Below, piece by piece: positions 10,600 to 24,430 of a stretch of 64,000 nt of DNA. The stretch covers positions 11,222,001 through 11,286,000 of the forward strand of contig OY292275.1 of NCBI GenBank assembly GCA_958496175.1. The letters are read 5' to 3'. The notes under the pieces were generated by a model that saw nothing but the letters and a program-made list of their open reading frames with translations, made no database searches and was not told the DNA's origin. The position numbers were made by a program, and so were the translations under genes. How positions within the stretch are numbered: the stretch's first letter is position 1; every line of letters begins with the position of its first letter. This DNA comes from Sisyra terminalis (lineage: Eukaryota > Arthropoda > Insecta > Neuroptera > Sisyridae).

Positions 10600-13090
10600 G
10601 AGTCTTGGATATATCGAGATCTCTAAAGTCCTTCGAAAGTTTCTGTGGGAAATTGACTTTCGGAGAAAAGGTTAATAGTAGAATTTAGTTCGAAAAATAA
10701 TCGCAATTTTTTTACTCTATTGTACTTGATTTTAGAATTTGCTATAATCAAATTTCATTTAATAATTTTGAATTATTATTTTATAAAGACGCCACTTTCA
10801 AAGAAGGTGACAAATATAAGCGTTGAAATTTTTTCTTCTACTTTTTACCACTTAGTATCTTTAATCAACGCTTGTTAATCTTTCAAATTTAACTAAAAAA
10901 ACACCCCAAACTTCAAAAAAAGAACAGAAAACGGAAAAATGTCATCTCTTTCCCTGAAAAATTTGGAAAGGAAAGATCGTACTCTAAAATATACAGAAAT
11001 TTTCCATCATCAGGGTCATCAACTCATCAATCAACTCACAGTCAAATGGTTTCAACCGTTTTTAGTTCAATTTTCAACTATCTAGTAAAATTTTTACCAA
11101 GTTTTCCAGAATTACTCAATTTATTGATTTCCATTTTCGTAGAATTGGATTTTGATCAATCGAAATCAAAACTTTGCATTTGATTAATTGAAAAAATAAA
11201 ACACAAATTTAAATCGATGTTTGTTTAATGAATCTTTTTTGCTAATAAATCATTTGTGTAGCTTTTATAGTTCTTTGTATGGCAAAAATAAAACGTTTGC
11301 GCTCTTATTATGTACCGATAATAAGTTTGTATGGTTTGAATAAAAAAAAATCGGCAACCGACAACGACCTGCTATTTGAAATCTGGTTTCCTTTTTTTAT
11401 GAGGCAGGTAATAGGTTATAATAATTAACTTTTTTCGAACCTTTTATATTTAATAAAAGATTTATGGCATTTCATCGCTGTAGGTATAGGAAAACGAATA
11501 GAAATACATATATGCACGATATAATGAGGAATGAAAAAAAGCTAAAGTTATTAAAGTGTATTATATAATTGATTGAAGTTGACACAGTTTGATATACAAT
11601 TTCGAAATGAATTCACTTATAGAGACGTTCGTGGAGTTCATTGAACCAATCAACACTCCTACTCAAATTTAAAATGTGGAACATAGATTTATAATGCATC
11701 GGAGATTTTCATTGTGATTGGAACAAAATGCATTTGATGCTTACAATTACGGCGTAATGATCTATGGATTTTCAAAGATTGGAAAAAAAAAACATGAAAA
11801 TTATCAATATTTTTGTTTAAATTTGAATGACTTGTGCTTGTGTGACCTGCAGGTCAAATTTTGATAACCGCAGCTGCAAGCGGTCGATTTTTTTGAGGAT
11901 TTGCGATCGTGGCGCTAAAAAGCAAAAAAAAAATCGATTCAATGTCGTTCAACAAGTCAATAAATCAATTGGAAAAGATCGATATTTTTAGGGAAAATCG
12001 ATGTTTTGAAACATAACAAATATGTGACGGACTTGTAATTGCATGTGAATAGTGCAGTTGCATGCTAATGCGGAACCATCGAACCAAAGTGGGTGAAAAA
12101 TAAAACGAGGAAAATTCGCTCGTTTAAACGATCATTGCGTAATTTTTATTAGTGACATCTAAGCAGACGGAATTTAAAGTGTCAATTATTGATTTCGATT
12201 CGGGAAGTTAATATAAAATGTTCAAGTGCAATTGCACTCATTAGGAAATATGTACATAATGCGAATCGATTGTAGATAGAGATATTTACCAATGTCTAAA
12301 GCGGTCGATGACCGTTCAATGGAGTAACCAAATAGTGACAAAATATTTTTGTATGTTTGCTGGAATTTTTTATGGGAAACAAATGATTTTTTCGTGCACA
12401 TTTTTGTGCACCTCAGCAATTCACTTCTGTCTAAATTGCAGTTTTCGTGGCCTTGATTAAGGTTACTATTTTTACTATGAGCTACGTTTTACGTCTTACG
12501 ACGCATGCCATTTCTTTTGCCTTTAAAATAAAAAAGATTGGCAATCAATTTGTGGTATAAGAAATAAAAATTAAAAATATTAATATGTTCTTGAAAATTC
12601 AATATCGAAGCTGAAAAGAATGGTAAAAATGGTCAAATGGGAAACTCTTATCTGTATAAAGAGAGCTTTAGGAGAGCTTTTACTCGAAATTCTTGCCCAC
12701 TTAAAAATTTTTGGTCAGGATAAGCTTAAGTAAAAATCTTTTATGTCTTTTCAGAATATTGAAATCCCAAAAATTTAACTTTTTAAATTTTTATTGACAA
12801 ACTTCTAAAAATTTGAACCTAAATTACAATTCAGCGATAGCAAAAATAGGTTAACAAAAAGTTAATACTTTTTTTTTTAATTTTAATAACTCAGTTTTCA
12901 AATTGATGAAAATGTATAATTTTTAGTCGGCACCTAAATATCAAGGTTACGAATTTATTGTTTAAAGCAAGAAAAATTAAAATCTCCATTATTTAATTTT
13001 CGATATTTAATTTGAATAGACTGAAAACATTTTGTAATATTTTCACCACATTGGCAATTATAAAGTATAAGAAAAAAGTGTTATAAATTT
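10600..13090. other. A+T-rich intergenic DNA
   Basis: No domain-bearing open frame, tandem array or foldback was recognised. The open frame at 12222-12419 on the minus strand lacks motifs. A G+C-richer patch at about 11840-11925 (GACCTGCAGGTC palindrome) stands out but has no coding sense that I can support. Confidence 0.45.
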
Positions 13091-13091
13091 T

Positions 13092-13155
13092 ACGGGCCGA
13101 AAACATAGTCCTAAAGACCTCTTGCAGCCCATAGGCTACAAGTTGGCCACCTCTG
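13092..13155 (-). mobile_element. hAT-type transposon terminus, relic
   Basis: The minus strand starts CAGAGGTGGCCAACTTGTAG and runs into GGGCTGCAAGAGG. It resembles CAGGGGTGGCCAAC, the usual end of one group of hAT elements and their MITEs. The partner end was not identified. Confidence 0.5.
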
Positions 13156-13159
13156 GTTT

Positions 13160-16100
13160 AAACTGTATTTTGAAAGACTAATTGTAAATTTTGCATATCA
13201 ATCGCAAAGTATTAGAAACGAATTTTCAGTTTTCACTCTATATGCCTTAGATAAATAATTTGTAAGTTTGATAGTTTGACGCCGACTTAAAATTAGATCT
13301 TAATATTCATTTAAGAGGTTTACTACTAAGATTAAAATTTTATTTTGCTTTTTTCTTTTCAACTCCATTTTTTTCGTCGGTTCTAATTTTTGTTAAGAAG
13401 TTTTTATTTATTAATTTTTAGAAGCTATATTTTACTAATTATAATGGGAATCTAATATCTGAGAATCAAATATTTGTTTAAAAAATTTAAAGTAATATTT
13501 GGCACATCATAACTGCGACTCAGAATGATGATTTTTGCTAGTTATACTTAATATTTCCCTCAATTTCCGGGATTTTGGAAAATGATTGGTGCATTTTGTA
13601 ATTACTATCGAGTTACTTGGCAAAAATTGCAAATGTTGTTATCCCGTTTGATATAAATTCAGGGAAAATTTCAAACTAGATTTTCCGAATTTTTCAGCCA
13701 ATGGAATCGGAACTAATTTACTAACACTGCTTCTTAAAGTGTATTCGATTGGCTAAAACTAGTAAAAATGTATACAACCTATTCTAAAATGTTCATTTTT
13801 GGAATACTGTTAAGTTTTCTTGATGATTTATGAAAGGTAGACAAACTTTGTGAAGTATTTTAATTTATTATCGTATATATTATTCGCCATTTTTCTTGGG
13901 TTTAAGGGATGTAAGAAAGTTCCAGTTTGACCAAAGAAAGGTATTTCTGTTTTCTGGAAAACTTTTGAAGATTCAAAAAAATGCATTCTTCTTTTAATTT
14001 AGTTGGGTTTTCCGGGATTAGGCTAATTGTTCCTCAGTACTGCAGCTTCAGGGTTTATCCTTCTTGGGTCCCTATTTTACCTAATTGAGACTCAGTAGCT
14101 TGGCAAACTTCAGCCACCTGCGTACTGGAAAATTGGTTTTCTCTAGAACCTTATGTCTCCCTTTAATTCAGAAGGTTGCATTCCCACAAAATGGGAGAAG
14201 CAGTTTTGTCCTTTGGTGGAATCTGCATATTGGATTATCAACATATATTTCAATTGTTTGCAGGAATTTCTTCACAATGGCCGGTTAAGAGTTTACCATT
14301 CTTATCAACTTCAGTTAGGTTCAAGGATGGTTTTCCCTTAGAAAATTTAAAATAGGGGACAAAACTCCTTTCCAAAAAATCTTTAATTTGTAATGACGAA
14401 ATTTCCAGCTATCCATACAAAAAGTTTTTCCTGATTTTTTGGACGGAAAAATAAAAGTTTTCAATTATTACATGAAAGCTCTAAATGGCCTTAAATTTTA
14501 ACGGTTGAGATAATGGATTTAATTTCAAATTTAGTGTGAATTTTTGCACCCCAAAAAAAAAGTTTGATTTTTTAATTATAAACGGAACCAATTTGGATAT
14601 ATAAACATTATTCAATTAGAAAAATAATCATCAAACTTGGATTATTCTTTGAAGAATGCTGCCTGGTCATACTTTAAAAGAATATAGGCGTCGATTTGAG
14701 AACCTCTTTTTTTCGTCGATTAAAAAATAAGTCATTGACTTTACACTAAAAATTGCCCATCCATATAACAAGAATAAAAAAGAAAGAATATTGTCCAATT
14801 ATATTTGAATAAATAAACCGCAAAGCCTCTCATTAAATATCTAAAAATATCCTCGCGTATTTTTCTCCGAAAAGCTCAACAATTCTTACATTAGTTATCT
14901 AATGGAAAAAAGTTATGTCATAAATTATATCCAACTCAAGAATTTCCGGTTCATCAATGGGAATACCTAATCTACCTATTCTATCGACCAATTATTAAAA
15001 TTAAGCCATAGTAAAACCCATTTTTTTTTTAAATTTTACTATTATCTTCCTAGAATATCCCTTAGCTATGACGACGATAACAAGTTCATTCTAAGAATCC
15101 GGATGTTGGGAAAATTTGGAAAGAAATCCATATTCAAATCGAAAAGAAAAATCAATTTCTGTAATAATGGTGTGTCGTATAAAATTATAGTAATTTCAAT
15201 GGTGGAATTGTGAATGGGAAAAGCACAATTATTGTGGGTAATCATTTCTTTTTGTGGATTGGCAACAATTAAGATAACAAGTACACAGTGTGGAGCTGAT
15301 TAAAATAAAATGATGTGAGTATAAAAGCAGCAGATTATCTGAGAATTTAGGGCATTTATCACGAGGACGGTCATTCACCTCCGATGTTATATTGTACGAT
15401 CGTTACATACGATACATACTACCTTATAGTACTACAGTAGTACCAACTATATGATAGTACTTTTGTTCACAAAAAAAAAAACGACATACAACTTCTTCTT
15501 CGTCTTCTTGTTCTTTTTTTTTTTGTTATTTTGTGTTTATAAATAACAGATGCCCCGAATACCGCCGTTCCTTCCACTCCTTTACGTCACAGAAAAAACG
15601 GAATTCAATTTTGTTGAAGTCTCTTCATATTTGTAATTTAAATAAGCTTCAGTATATGTTTTATATAATTTGGAAACTTTTTAATTATTTTGGTTGATTA
15701 AAAATGATTGATTCACAAAATATTAATAAAGGAAGCTTTTTTGGCTAAAAGCTCCAAGAATAGTTCGATTTCGGTGATTTAGAATAAAATTTATATTAAT
15801 TGATGAAACTTAAACTTTATAGAACATTACTTTTGATTTAAACAGTTATAATTTGATTTACTCATTTTATTTATAGTTTTCCAACTAGAAAAAAAATAAA
15901 GCAACATGTAACGTTATTGCTTTTTGTTTTTGAAGCTTTTGCTATTGTTTAGCGTTAAATTTAAAGCTGTGTGAAGCTTTTCAACCTTTAATAGATAACA
16001 TAAAAATAAATTTAAAAAAAAAAATTAAAAATGGCTTAAAAAAAATACATGTAATTAGGTCAAATAAAAACTATAGGTTTTCGTCAATAAAGGAGAGAAA

Positions 16101-17790
16101 ACCAAAATTTGTTATCATGAGGAAAGAACCAAAATTTGAGAATCAGAGGAAATGATAAGAATATTTATTTTTTTGTTAAATTTTGAATATTTTTACTTCC
16201 AAACTTCAAGTCATAAACTCTATAACTGTTAATTGGGAAAAAGCGAATCGTAAAGCTCGATGATCTAAGAACAGATTGTGAAATTAACATATAAAACGAA
16301 ATCGGAAAAAGAAATCAATATTAGGTATTAAAACTTTCTAATCAATTCAATAAAATTTTATTTTTTATATACTCATCTGCTTCAAAGTAATTAAATTTAT
16401 TGAAATTATAAATCAATTTCAGCTGCAAAAGCTTTTTAAAAATAATTTGGCATAGATTTCGAGAGATCAAAGAAAAAATATCCGAAAGTTATGAAAATAT
16501 TGAACATTTTTCTGTGGATCGATTTCTTACAATGAAAAATTGTAAGTTCTTACTAATTTATATTATTCCACTAGTTTTATATGGTAAACAAAATTTTGAA
16601 ATCAAGAATTCGGTAAATTTGATAGTCTTTTCGCTCTTGGCAATTAACAAAGTTGTTAATTACAAATTTTCAAGAAAATTACTGAATTTCACTTTAAATT
16701 GGAATCTTTAAATACTAGGAAAATAATTATACATTTTAATTTACTTGATTGATTTTTAAACTTCTTAACCCAATGAACTTAAAAAAAAGCTGCTACTTCC
16801 CATTAACTACGCAAAATAAAACTAAGGAATTCACAAAAGCTGAATTTTTAAAGTCTTAGTACCAAATTTGCTGAAAATTGGATTAATCTAATCAATCAAA
16901 ATTTTATTCGATAATCACTTTAATATTCTGAATATTCGTTTTCAGTATACTTTAAAAATGTTTTTTTAATTGTTATTTACCGTCACTCTATAACTACTAA
17001 AGTCTTTAGTGACTCTAGAGTTTATAAAAGTTCGTAATCGAGAAGTATCGAAAAAAAAATTATTTAAATAATGAAAAGTTAAATAAGTAGTTAAATAAGA
17101 GTTAAATAATGTAAACAATATACACTGCACTACGGTTGTTAAGACGACTATTCCCAAGCTCTATTTTCTCGCCCGTAAAATCTTATAGATTTATATGTCT
17201 ATCTCTTTTAACTGTCGCTTTTTCGTTTTTTGAAATTTAAGTCAAAGTGATGCTATAGAAGTTTTCACTTCAAAAAATAATTAATTCCCCGTGAACATTC
17301 ATTTTTATTACAACTTTGAAATTGCCTAATTTAGGTATCTTAGTTGTGAAACGGGGGAGGATTGCATCCAGTTTGAATCCTTCTCCCTTCGGGATCACCC
17401 CTGATGATTTATCATAAGCTTTGGTGGTGAAACGTTTTTAAAATATTTTTCACTTTTCCCCCTTTGCCAACTGGAAAACAAAATTGGCATGAATTTCTCG
17501 TCTACTGTTTCGATATTTTTCAATTACGATACTTTTTGAAATCTTTTCATTTCATTAAATATTAAAAAAAGGGTAAAAAAGGATAATATACTTTGATTAT
17601 GGGGATTTTTAGACTGAGTTCTATCTTTGTTTTCCTCAAAAATAGCAGAGAAAATAGCTGTTGTATAGAAAAAATATTTGTCATGAAGCCATTTGAAAAT
17701 TTTTAATATTAATTGAGGAAAAATGTTCATGTTATAATTCCTTACATTCTTGCCATTTGAGCTTTCATAGACTTGAATAACCAAAAAAAA
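13160..17790. other. A+T-rich intergenic DNA
   Basis: There is no recognised gene. Open frames at 14085-14341, 16514-16711, 16966-17157 and 17524-17784 are short, low in complexity and without motifs. The block 15360-15450 repeats TACGATACATACTAC-like words. A G+C-richer patch at 17340-17420 has an odd GGTGAAACG word but no readable element. Confidence 0.45.
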
Positions 17791-17799
17791 AAAGAAAAT

Positions 17800-18229
17800 T
17801 TTTTTATGGTAAAATTTCAGATCCTTGGTGATAACAGATTAATACAAATTTATTGAGGACTAGGCTCAAAATAATCAGTTAAAATTTGATTTTTATTCGA
17901 GACGTTTTGGCCACTTTATTGAGCCTTCCTCAGGTGTTCATAAACAATCGCTTTAACTTTGTCAACAATGATCCTTGTCACGATTCATTTTTATAGATAC
18001 GGTACAGTTGATAAAAGCAATAATAAAAACTTCCAAGATACTTAAAATTTTACAAGGATTATTGTTGACAAAATTAAAGCGATTGTTTATGAACGCCTGA
18101 GGATGGCTCATTAAAGGGGCCGAAATGTCGCGAGTAAAAATCAAGTTTTAATTGCTTATTTTGATCCTAGTCCTCCGAGAATTTGTATTAATCTTTTATC
18201 ACCAAGGATCTGAAATTTTACCATAAAAA
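17800..18229. repeat. inverted pair of hammerhead-bearing repeats (family P2)
   Basis: Left arm 17800-17978 and right arm 18049-18229 are inverted copies from ATGGTAAAATTTCAGATCCT to the AGGATCATTGTTGAC block. Each arm holds a motif of the form CCTGAGGA, a GGC/GCC stem, AAA and GTC. The right arm (18092-18134, plus) is intact: CGCCTGAGGA, GGCTC pairing with GGGCC, GAAA, TGTCGCG. The left arm motif (17900-17938, minus) has AAAACGTCT and a broken helix I. The form fits hammerhead ribozymes of Penelope-like elements. No reverse transcriptase lies nearby, so these are non-autonomous or truncated copies. Confidence 0.65.
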
Positions 18230-19045
18230 ATTTTAAGTATCTTGGAAGTTTTTGCTATTGCTTTTATCAACTGTACCGTATCAATAAAAATAAATCATGG
18301 CAAGGATTACACCGGCACACAAAAAAAAAGTGCTCTGTTCTTTTGACCGGACCTACATAAATCTACGTGTTTTGACCCCCTGAACACGAATCCGGAGTCG
18401 ATTTGACCCGTACACCCTCAAAAATTCGAGAAAAATTTAAAAAACCGAAAAAAATGATTAAAATCGGCAGTTTTGGTGACATAAAAATTTTTTTGAACTA
18501 AACCGAGCATGATTTTCATGTTTTCGACCCGCTGAATACAAATTCGTAGTTTATGTAGACCATAAGCCGTGTTTATTGTAAGAAAATTGCCTACATATAC
18601 GCCTTCAACCCAGGGACAGACGGTAGGCTCGCAAAGCAGGCAATTTTCTTACAATAAAAACGGCTTATGGTCTACATAAACTTCGAATTTGTATTCAGTG
18701 GATCGAAAAACATGAAAATCATGCTCCGTTTAGTTCAAAAATTTTTTATGTCACCAAAACTGCCGATTTTAATCATTTTTTTCGGTTTTTTAAAGTTTTC
18801 TCGAATTTTTGAGGGTGTACGGGTCGTATCGACTCCGGATTCGTGTTCAGGGGGTCAAAATACGTTGATTTATGTAGGTCCGGTCAAAAGTACAGAACAC
18901 TTTTTTTTGTGTGCCGGTGTTATTGTTGACCAAGTTAAAGCGATTGTTTATGAACGCCTGAAGAAGGCTCAATAAAGTGGCCAAAACGCATAAAAAACAA
19001 GTTTTAACTGCTTATTTTGATCCTAGTCCTCTAAAAATGTGTATT
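18230..19045 (+). repeat. third P2 repeat copy, split by a foldback transposon
   Basis: Bases 18230-18309 match the centre of the preceding inverted pair (AAGTATCTTGGAAGTTTTTG, ATCAACTGTACCGTATC), and 18923-19045 continue the same unit (TTGTTGACCAAGTTAAAGCG, CGCCTGAAGAAGGCTC, CTAGTCCTC). Between them sits the element at 18310-18919. The hammerhead-like core at 18953-18992 is decayed (AAAACGC in place of GAAACGTC). Confidence 0.65.
18310..18919. mobile_element. 610-bp foldback DNA transposon with TTA target duplication
   Basis: The ends are CACCGGCACACAAAAA and TTTTTTTGTGTGCCGGTG. Most of the element is one long inverted repeat around a short centre near 18596-18632 (arms share GTCCGGTCAAAA and the CCGATTTTAATCATTTTT word). 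The target repeat reads GGATTATTGTTGAC where uninterrupted (18055-18068). Here it reads GGATTA, element, TTATTGTTGAC, giving a TTA duplication at 18307-18309 and 18920-18922. A 3-bp TWA-type site fits PIF/Harbinger or CACTA-like transposition; the superfamily is not settled. The open frame 18667-18975 is a by-product of the arm sequence. Confidence 0.8.
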
Positions 19046-20450
19046 AATCTGAAAAACTTTTTTTTTCTATCAAATTTCGTTTGCAAAAATGCAATTCCAA
19101 TTTCCATGTATTACAAAAACTTGAAAAAAAAATAGCTTCGTATATTTGAAACGATTTATTTCAAAAAGTCTTCCTTAATTAACAGTTGTTGTTTTTTACT
19201 TTTCCTAGTATTAATTTCCTTGTTCAAATCTAGATTCTTTTCTGCACGTACATCTTGATTTCTAATGTGAATTAATTTGAGATTGTCGTGAGAAGCATTA
19301 TAAGAGTGACAGTTTCTTTAAACTCCACATATTTCAATAAAGCATACGTATAAGTTTACCTATTGTAAAATTATAAATTTTCCCTGGAAATTTCGTTCAT
19401 TGACTTGGCCCTTTTCCTCGATTACTTGTGCGTTATGTAAGCTACCTCTACATACGTATACTTAGGTGAGATTATGCTAGTTAATGGGCGATTGAAGAAA
19501 ATCAATGAAGTATAGAGAAAAAAGTCTCCGTTTAGTGATTAATAGGTAGAAAGGTGATAATCGTACAATAAAAGACAAAATATGAGGAGAGTTCATTGAC
19601 TTGTATACCTACTATTTGTAGGTAACAAAAATTTCTCTTGATGCACTTGACGGTATGATTTACTTTGGTTGAGGTTATTGACTTCATGTTGTGTTCTGTT
19701 TTCACCAGCGATTTGATTAAACTATTGTGTTGGAGTACTTAGTGTAGGTACGATATGTACAGAACACATAAAACCGACTTACCATAGGTACATAATGTAA
19801 TAAACCGAGCACATTATATCGTACGAAATATAAAAAGATGATCAAATCAAGCGTTAAGGAGAATGGCAAAGCCGCGGCATAACTATGGAGAAAGCACACG
19901 TTACATACAGATAACCAATCGGCGACAATCTGTATTCAGTGGGCAATAATCATATAATCGTAAATTTTTAATCAAAATTACCGACAATTTTCGTTTGTCA
20001 ACGATTATTACGAGCAAATTTCAAATGTTGATTTCGCGCCAAGGTCTATGGGTCATTGGACACTATTTTCGACTGCAAAATATCTTTTGAAAATCAAAAG
20101 GATTATAAAGAACTCTATAAATTCAACTTTCAAGTGTGATTAGATATTTTGACGGGAAAAAATTATGAAAATTGCTGACAATGTTAATTTTTATCCATTG
20201 AACAATGTGGATGAGCAGTTGAAGAGATAATCGCAAAGGAATCAAAATTCTTGAGTGAAATTTTAGATTGTTTTTGAAAAGAATTTTATCGTTACAGAAA
20301 TAAATGCGATAAGAAATTAAAAACAATGCGATATTATATTTCGAAAATGAAGCAAAATTGTAAAGGGATTACTGGGTATGACTAACAAACGTGAAAGGTA
20401 TTTGTATAAGAAAAAAAATGGCATATGTCCTTTTTAGAACCGTCAAATCT
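19046..20450. other. A+T-rich intergenic DNA
   Basis: No recognised features. Minus-strand frames at 19717-19899 and 20123-20326 lack motifs. The segment 19740-19830 is somewhat richer in G+C and in TACGTA-type words. Confidence 0.4.
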
Positions 20451-20454
20451 AGCG

Positions 20455-20630
20455 ACATCCAAAATTGCATTTTCTATTCGCGATATTTTTGTTAATCTTT
20501 TGATAATTCAGTTCAGATATGGTATAGTTTTCTCTTTTGTGGCTAAATTTTCATTATGGTTCGATTTATTGGTGAATTAAATTAAAAACAAAGAAGAAAA
20601 TGCAACGTTATCAGATTTTATGGTTCTTAA
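20455..20630 (-). repeat. diverged fragment of the 37.7-38.3 kb foldback family
   Basis: It shares, in inverted order, the central blocks of the 37.69-38.32 kb element: ATTCGCGATATTTTTGTTAA, ATATGGTATA, CTCTTTTGTGG, TTATGG, GATTTAT, GAATTAAATTAAAAACAAAG and AAAATGCAACGTTATCAGAT. Only the central part is present. It shows that this family is dispersed. Confidence 0.6.
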
Positions 20631-21254
20631 AGGGATATGAGCCAAAAAAAAATTATTAATTAATTACTTCGTGCTAATTTTTGTGAGTTAATAAAAAATT
20701 TAAAGAGTCTATTCCAGTTGTATTAAATTATAGCAGTGACGATATTTTTTTTATTCTTATTTTAATAAAAATTGAACACTAGTTGTTTTTTTTTTTTTTC
20801 TCTTGGGATCAATTATTTTGATCTTGAAAGTAATCATCTTAAAAGTAAATATAGAAAAACAAAAAAACTAATAAAAAATTATTTTTTTATGTTTCCTTAG
20901 TTCCAAATGAGACTGGACAACCATCCTAACCAGCTAGCCCTCAATTTGCTCGACAATAGCACCGAGAATAGAAGACTAAAAAGACCCTCAATTTTGGAAC
21001 TAACAGACCGATTCAAATAAAAAATAATTAATAAAAAGTGAATCAAATTAAATAATTTAATTAATAAATAAATATTGAGTTGTGTTGGTGGACACAACCA
21101 ATTCAAGAGCAGGACAAGACGACAAATTGCAATTATTGCCAAGAGGCAGATTGTGCAAATTAAGTGGAAATAAAAAAAAAATGTTTCCTTAGACTTACAA
21201 TTATGAAAATATTTAATGTTTTGCTCCTGTTTGTGGCCTTTTTTTTATTGAAGT

Positions 21255-21380
21255 TTTGTGAAAAAAAAATTGGTGCAACACTTCGAAAAAAAAATAAAAC
21301 CGAGATATACTATTAGGCGTAAATCACATTTAATTTTTTTTCAAGGTGTTGCACCAACTATTTTTTCACGCAATTTTTAT
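21255..21380. repeat. short inverted repeat (MITE-like)
   Basis: Arms GTGAAAAAAAAATTGGTGCA and CAACACTTCGAAAAAAAA on the left pair with TTTTTTTTCAAGGTGTTG and CACCAACTATTTTTTCAC on the right, about 40 bp each with mismatches, around a 40-base A+T-rich loop. No target duplication was identified. It may be a small MITE or the remaining core of a larger foldback. Confidence 0.5.
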
Positions 21381-21399
21381 GAATTATAGTGCTTATGTA

Positions 21400-24300
21400 G
21401 AAGCATAAAATATATTTTTTTCGTGATTGTCATTTTCAGAGAACACATAAAAAAAATTATTTCAATTGTTTTTTGGATTTTTTTGCATAATTTTTTTTTT
21501 CTAAAAATTTCATTTCAATATGATATACTGTAAAATAATCTAAAGTCTCACTTTGGTTTCACGTCTCTAGCTTAATTAGTTTTTGAGATATATAAGTGTG
21601 AAAAATAGCCATGCGGGGGGACATTTTTGCCCATATCTCTAGGTCAAAGAGGAATTTGGTCGCGAAAAGTATATAAAATGTGTTTGTATATCAAGCCGAT
21701 ATTTTAACATAAGTTTCGACATAGGTTCCTATTTGGGGGCCAACTCGCCATGTGGATCCTGCTAGACCCTTTCATGCATTTCGATAAAAAAATTGATGAA
21801 ACAATATACTTTTTTAGAGATAACACCATCTTTAAAATAACTGCATTTTTTTCCTGAAAGACTTGATTCTAAAAATGGAATCCTTTTGGGTCCTTTTGAT
21901 TCACAATCTGCTCAGGGATTCTTGAAAATTAAAGTTAAGTACTATGATTTTCAATATTAAAGAAAATTAGCGATTAAAAAGACAATTGTCAATGAATATA
22001 TTTTATTTTATTTTTTTAGTAGACTAAGAAGCTGATAAATTTTGTATTTTAGAGAAAAACTTGGGTAATTTTGAGCTTTCATTCCATTATAAACCCATTA
22101 TAAATATGGGTATTAGAAAACTATGGAAGTTTTTAGATTTTTGATTCCAAAAACGCTCTTTTGTATACGGTGTTAAAATAATGTTAATGTTAATATGAAA
22201 TCGGATTTTTTTTCTGAAAAGTAAGCATGGAAATTCAGGTGGCGCTTAAGTTACTTCACCATATTAAAATGCAATATCTTTTTTTTTGTGATTGATTATT
22301 ATGGTTTCCTTTCAGGACTACTAAGTAAAACCTCTGAAAATTAAATCACAAATAAATTTACAACCGAAAAAGAGTGAAGAAAATTGAATTTGATTTTAAA
22401 AGTAAACACCCAATTATTCCAACACTAAAGTTTTTTATGCACTATTTCAATGTTGCTATTCTCCTACTAAAACTTCAGTAGTTAATTTGGTGAAACGTTT
22501 TTAAGAACAGGGTTCTAATACTGATCCACGAAAAGTTTACTTTTGTTTAAGAGGATTCAAATATGTATATATAGCAAACAAAATACGTAATTTTTTTCAA
22601 ATATAAATAGTCTTTTTTTTTCAAAGCAAAAAAGCAAAGTGATTTAAAAAAAACATTTCAAAGATATCTAACTTTTAACGGTTGCATTTTGAATAACTTT
22701 TGAAAAGGTTTTCAATACTTCTTTAGAAAATTTATATGCTTGCAACTTTTTAAGTTACTTAGGTAAAGAAAATTGCATCTTAAGTAGTGTTGAAAATAAT
22801 TGAGAAAAGATATTGCAATGATATCAATATTATTTATCCTCTAAAAACCCATCCAAAGTCAATAGTTTTATTAAAAATTTCTCGCAAATTTATTAAAATT
22901 TGTAAAACATGAATAAAATTCTATGGAAAAATCAATCAATATTAGTCAAAACAAATCAGAGTAACAACCTGAGTTGAACCTTTCCTGCAAATCAGTCGCC
23001 TATTTAGTTTTGGTAATTCCTCCAATTTGCATAATATTAACAGTTCAATTACCGCCGAATTAATTGATTAATTTCAGTTATTGATTTCATGTTAATGATT
23101 GTGGGATTTACAATTTTTCATTGAATGGAAAAAATTCATTAAAATGTAAATTATTTGCTTTACATTTCCGTGTTGTAGGTTTATCAATATTGAAAAAATT
23201 ATTTGATTAATGTCTGTACTTACGTACAATGATCTTTCAGAGTTATTTACTTTTCCAAGTCGGTAACAAAGACATAAAATGGTTTTCGATATTAATAATT
23301 CTTTCACTGGGTTTTTGTTCATTTTGGTTTGGAAATCAGGTCATAATATCTTTTTTTAAGGTTAAAGAAAATTTGGGCTCACGCTATCGAGTTTCAATTG
23401 AGTTAATTGTAAAAAGTAAAAGAAAATTATTTATGGCTGGTAAAAGTTTATTGACTTCAAGTCTGTGAGAATTACCAAATTCATGTTACAGTTTTCTAAA
23501 AGCAAACATCTTTCAAAATTCAATAGAAAAAATTTATAATTACATTAAGGATTTTTTGATTAGTTTAAAGTTTGGCAATGAAATTTTTAAAAAGAAGGAA
23601 AACTATTGTTAAAAAAATCAACAACTACGCGAAACTAACGATTGACTTATAAAAGAGTTGTTAAGGAAAATTTTTACATTTATAATGGAAATATTTAAGC
23701 ATTGAAATCACTGCCATAAATACAAATAAAGTTTCTTTGTTTTTTCTGATATGGGTTATAATAAAATTTGGTTGTAAAAAACAGACATTTTTTTGTAAAT
23801 AGTTGTAAAAGGTTTGAGAGAAAAATATTGAGAAAATGATTTAAAAATATCACTGGAAATAGTAGTTATAACATTCCTTAATAGGTCAAGACTATTTAGA
23901 AAGTTTTCACATGATTATTTTTCTTGAAAATCAAAGTATTTTTGAGGTCAAGAAAAGCTCCCTATTTCTAAAAATTTTAGTTTAATGAACGTATAATATT
24001 TTCAAAAAAGAGAGTTATTTTTTGAAAATTTAATTTCAAAAATTTGAATTTTACCAACTACGGATTCTTTAGGTATACAACATGGGTGGTTTTTAAAGAA
24101 TATCCACTTACTTGTATTGTTTACCCTGAAATTTCAAAAATGAAAATTCAAATTGTGTACACGGTGTGTTAAATATGAAACCGAAATTTCCAATAAGTGA
24201 TGCTGCCTGCCAATAAAAGGTTTGGCAAACCATGTTATTAAGGCAATTATTTGCTTTGATATTTGAAAAAAAATATTTTGCAAAAGTTTAAATTTCCTAA

Positions 24301-24430
24301 GACTTCACCATTCTTAAAAGCACTAATCTTGTCAAGTTTTGTGCCTAAAAAGTACAATTTGTGAACAACATTAATTTTCTATTGCCATTTTTCAACAAAA
24401 ATTGCTGTGGAAACGCATCGAATGCTTGTT
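21400..24430. other. A+T-rich intergenic DNA
   Basis: There is no recognised gene. Bases 21540-21780 include a G+C-richer segment (GCCATGCGGGGGGACATTTT, GGGGGCCAACTCGCCATGTG) without a usable open frame, possibly the interior of an unidentified repeat. Frames 23092-23322 (minus) and 23229-23468 (plus) overlap antisense and have no motifs. Confidence 0.4.

Noticed and set aside
18667..18975. 102-codon plus-strand frame as a gene
   Set aside because: It lies in the right arm of the 610-bp foldback transposon and runs into the P2 repeat; it has no coding support.
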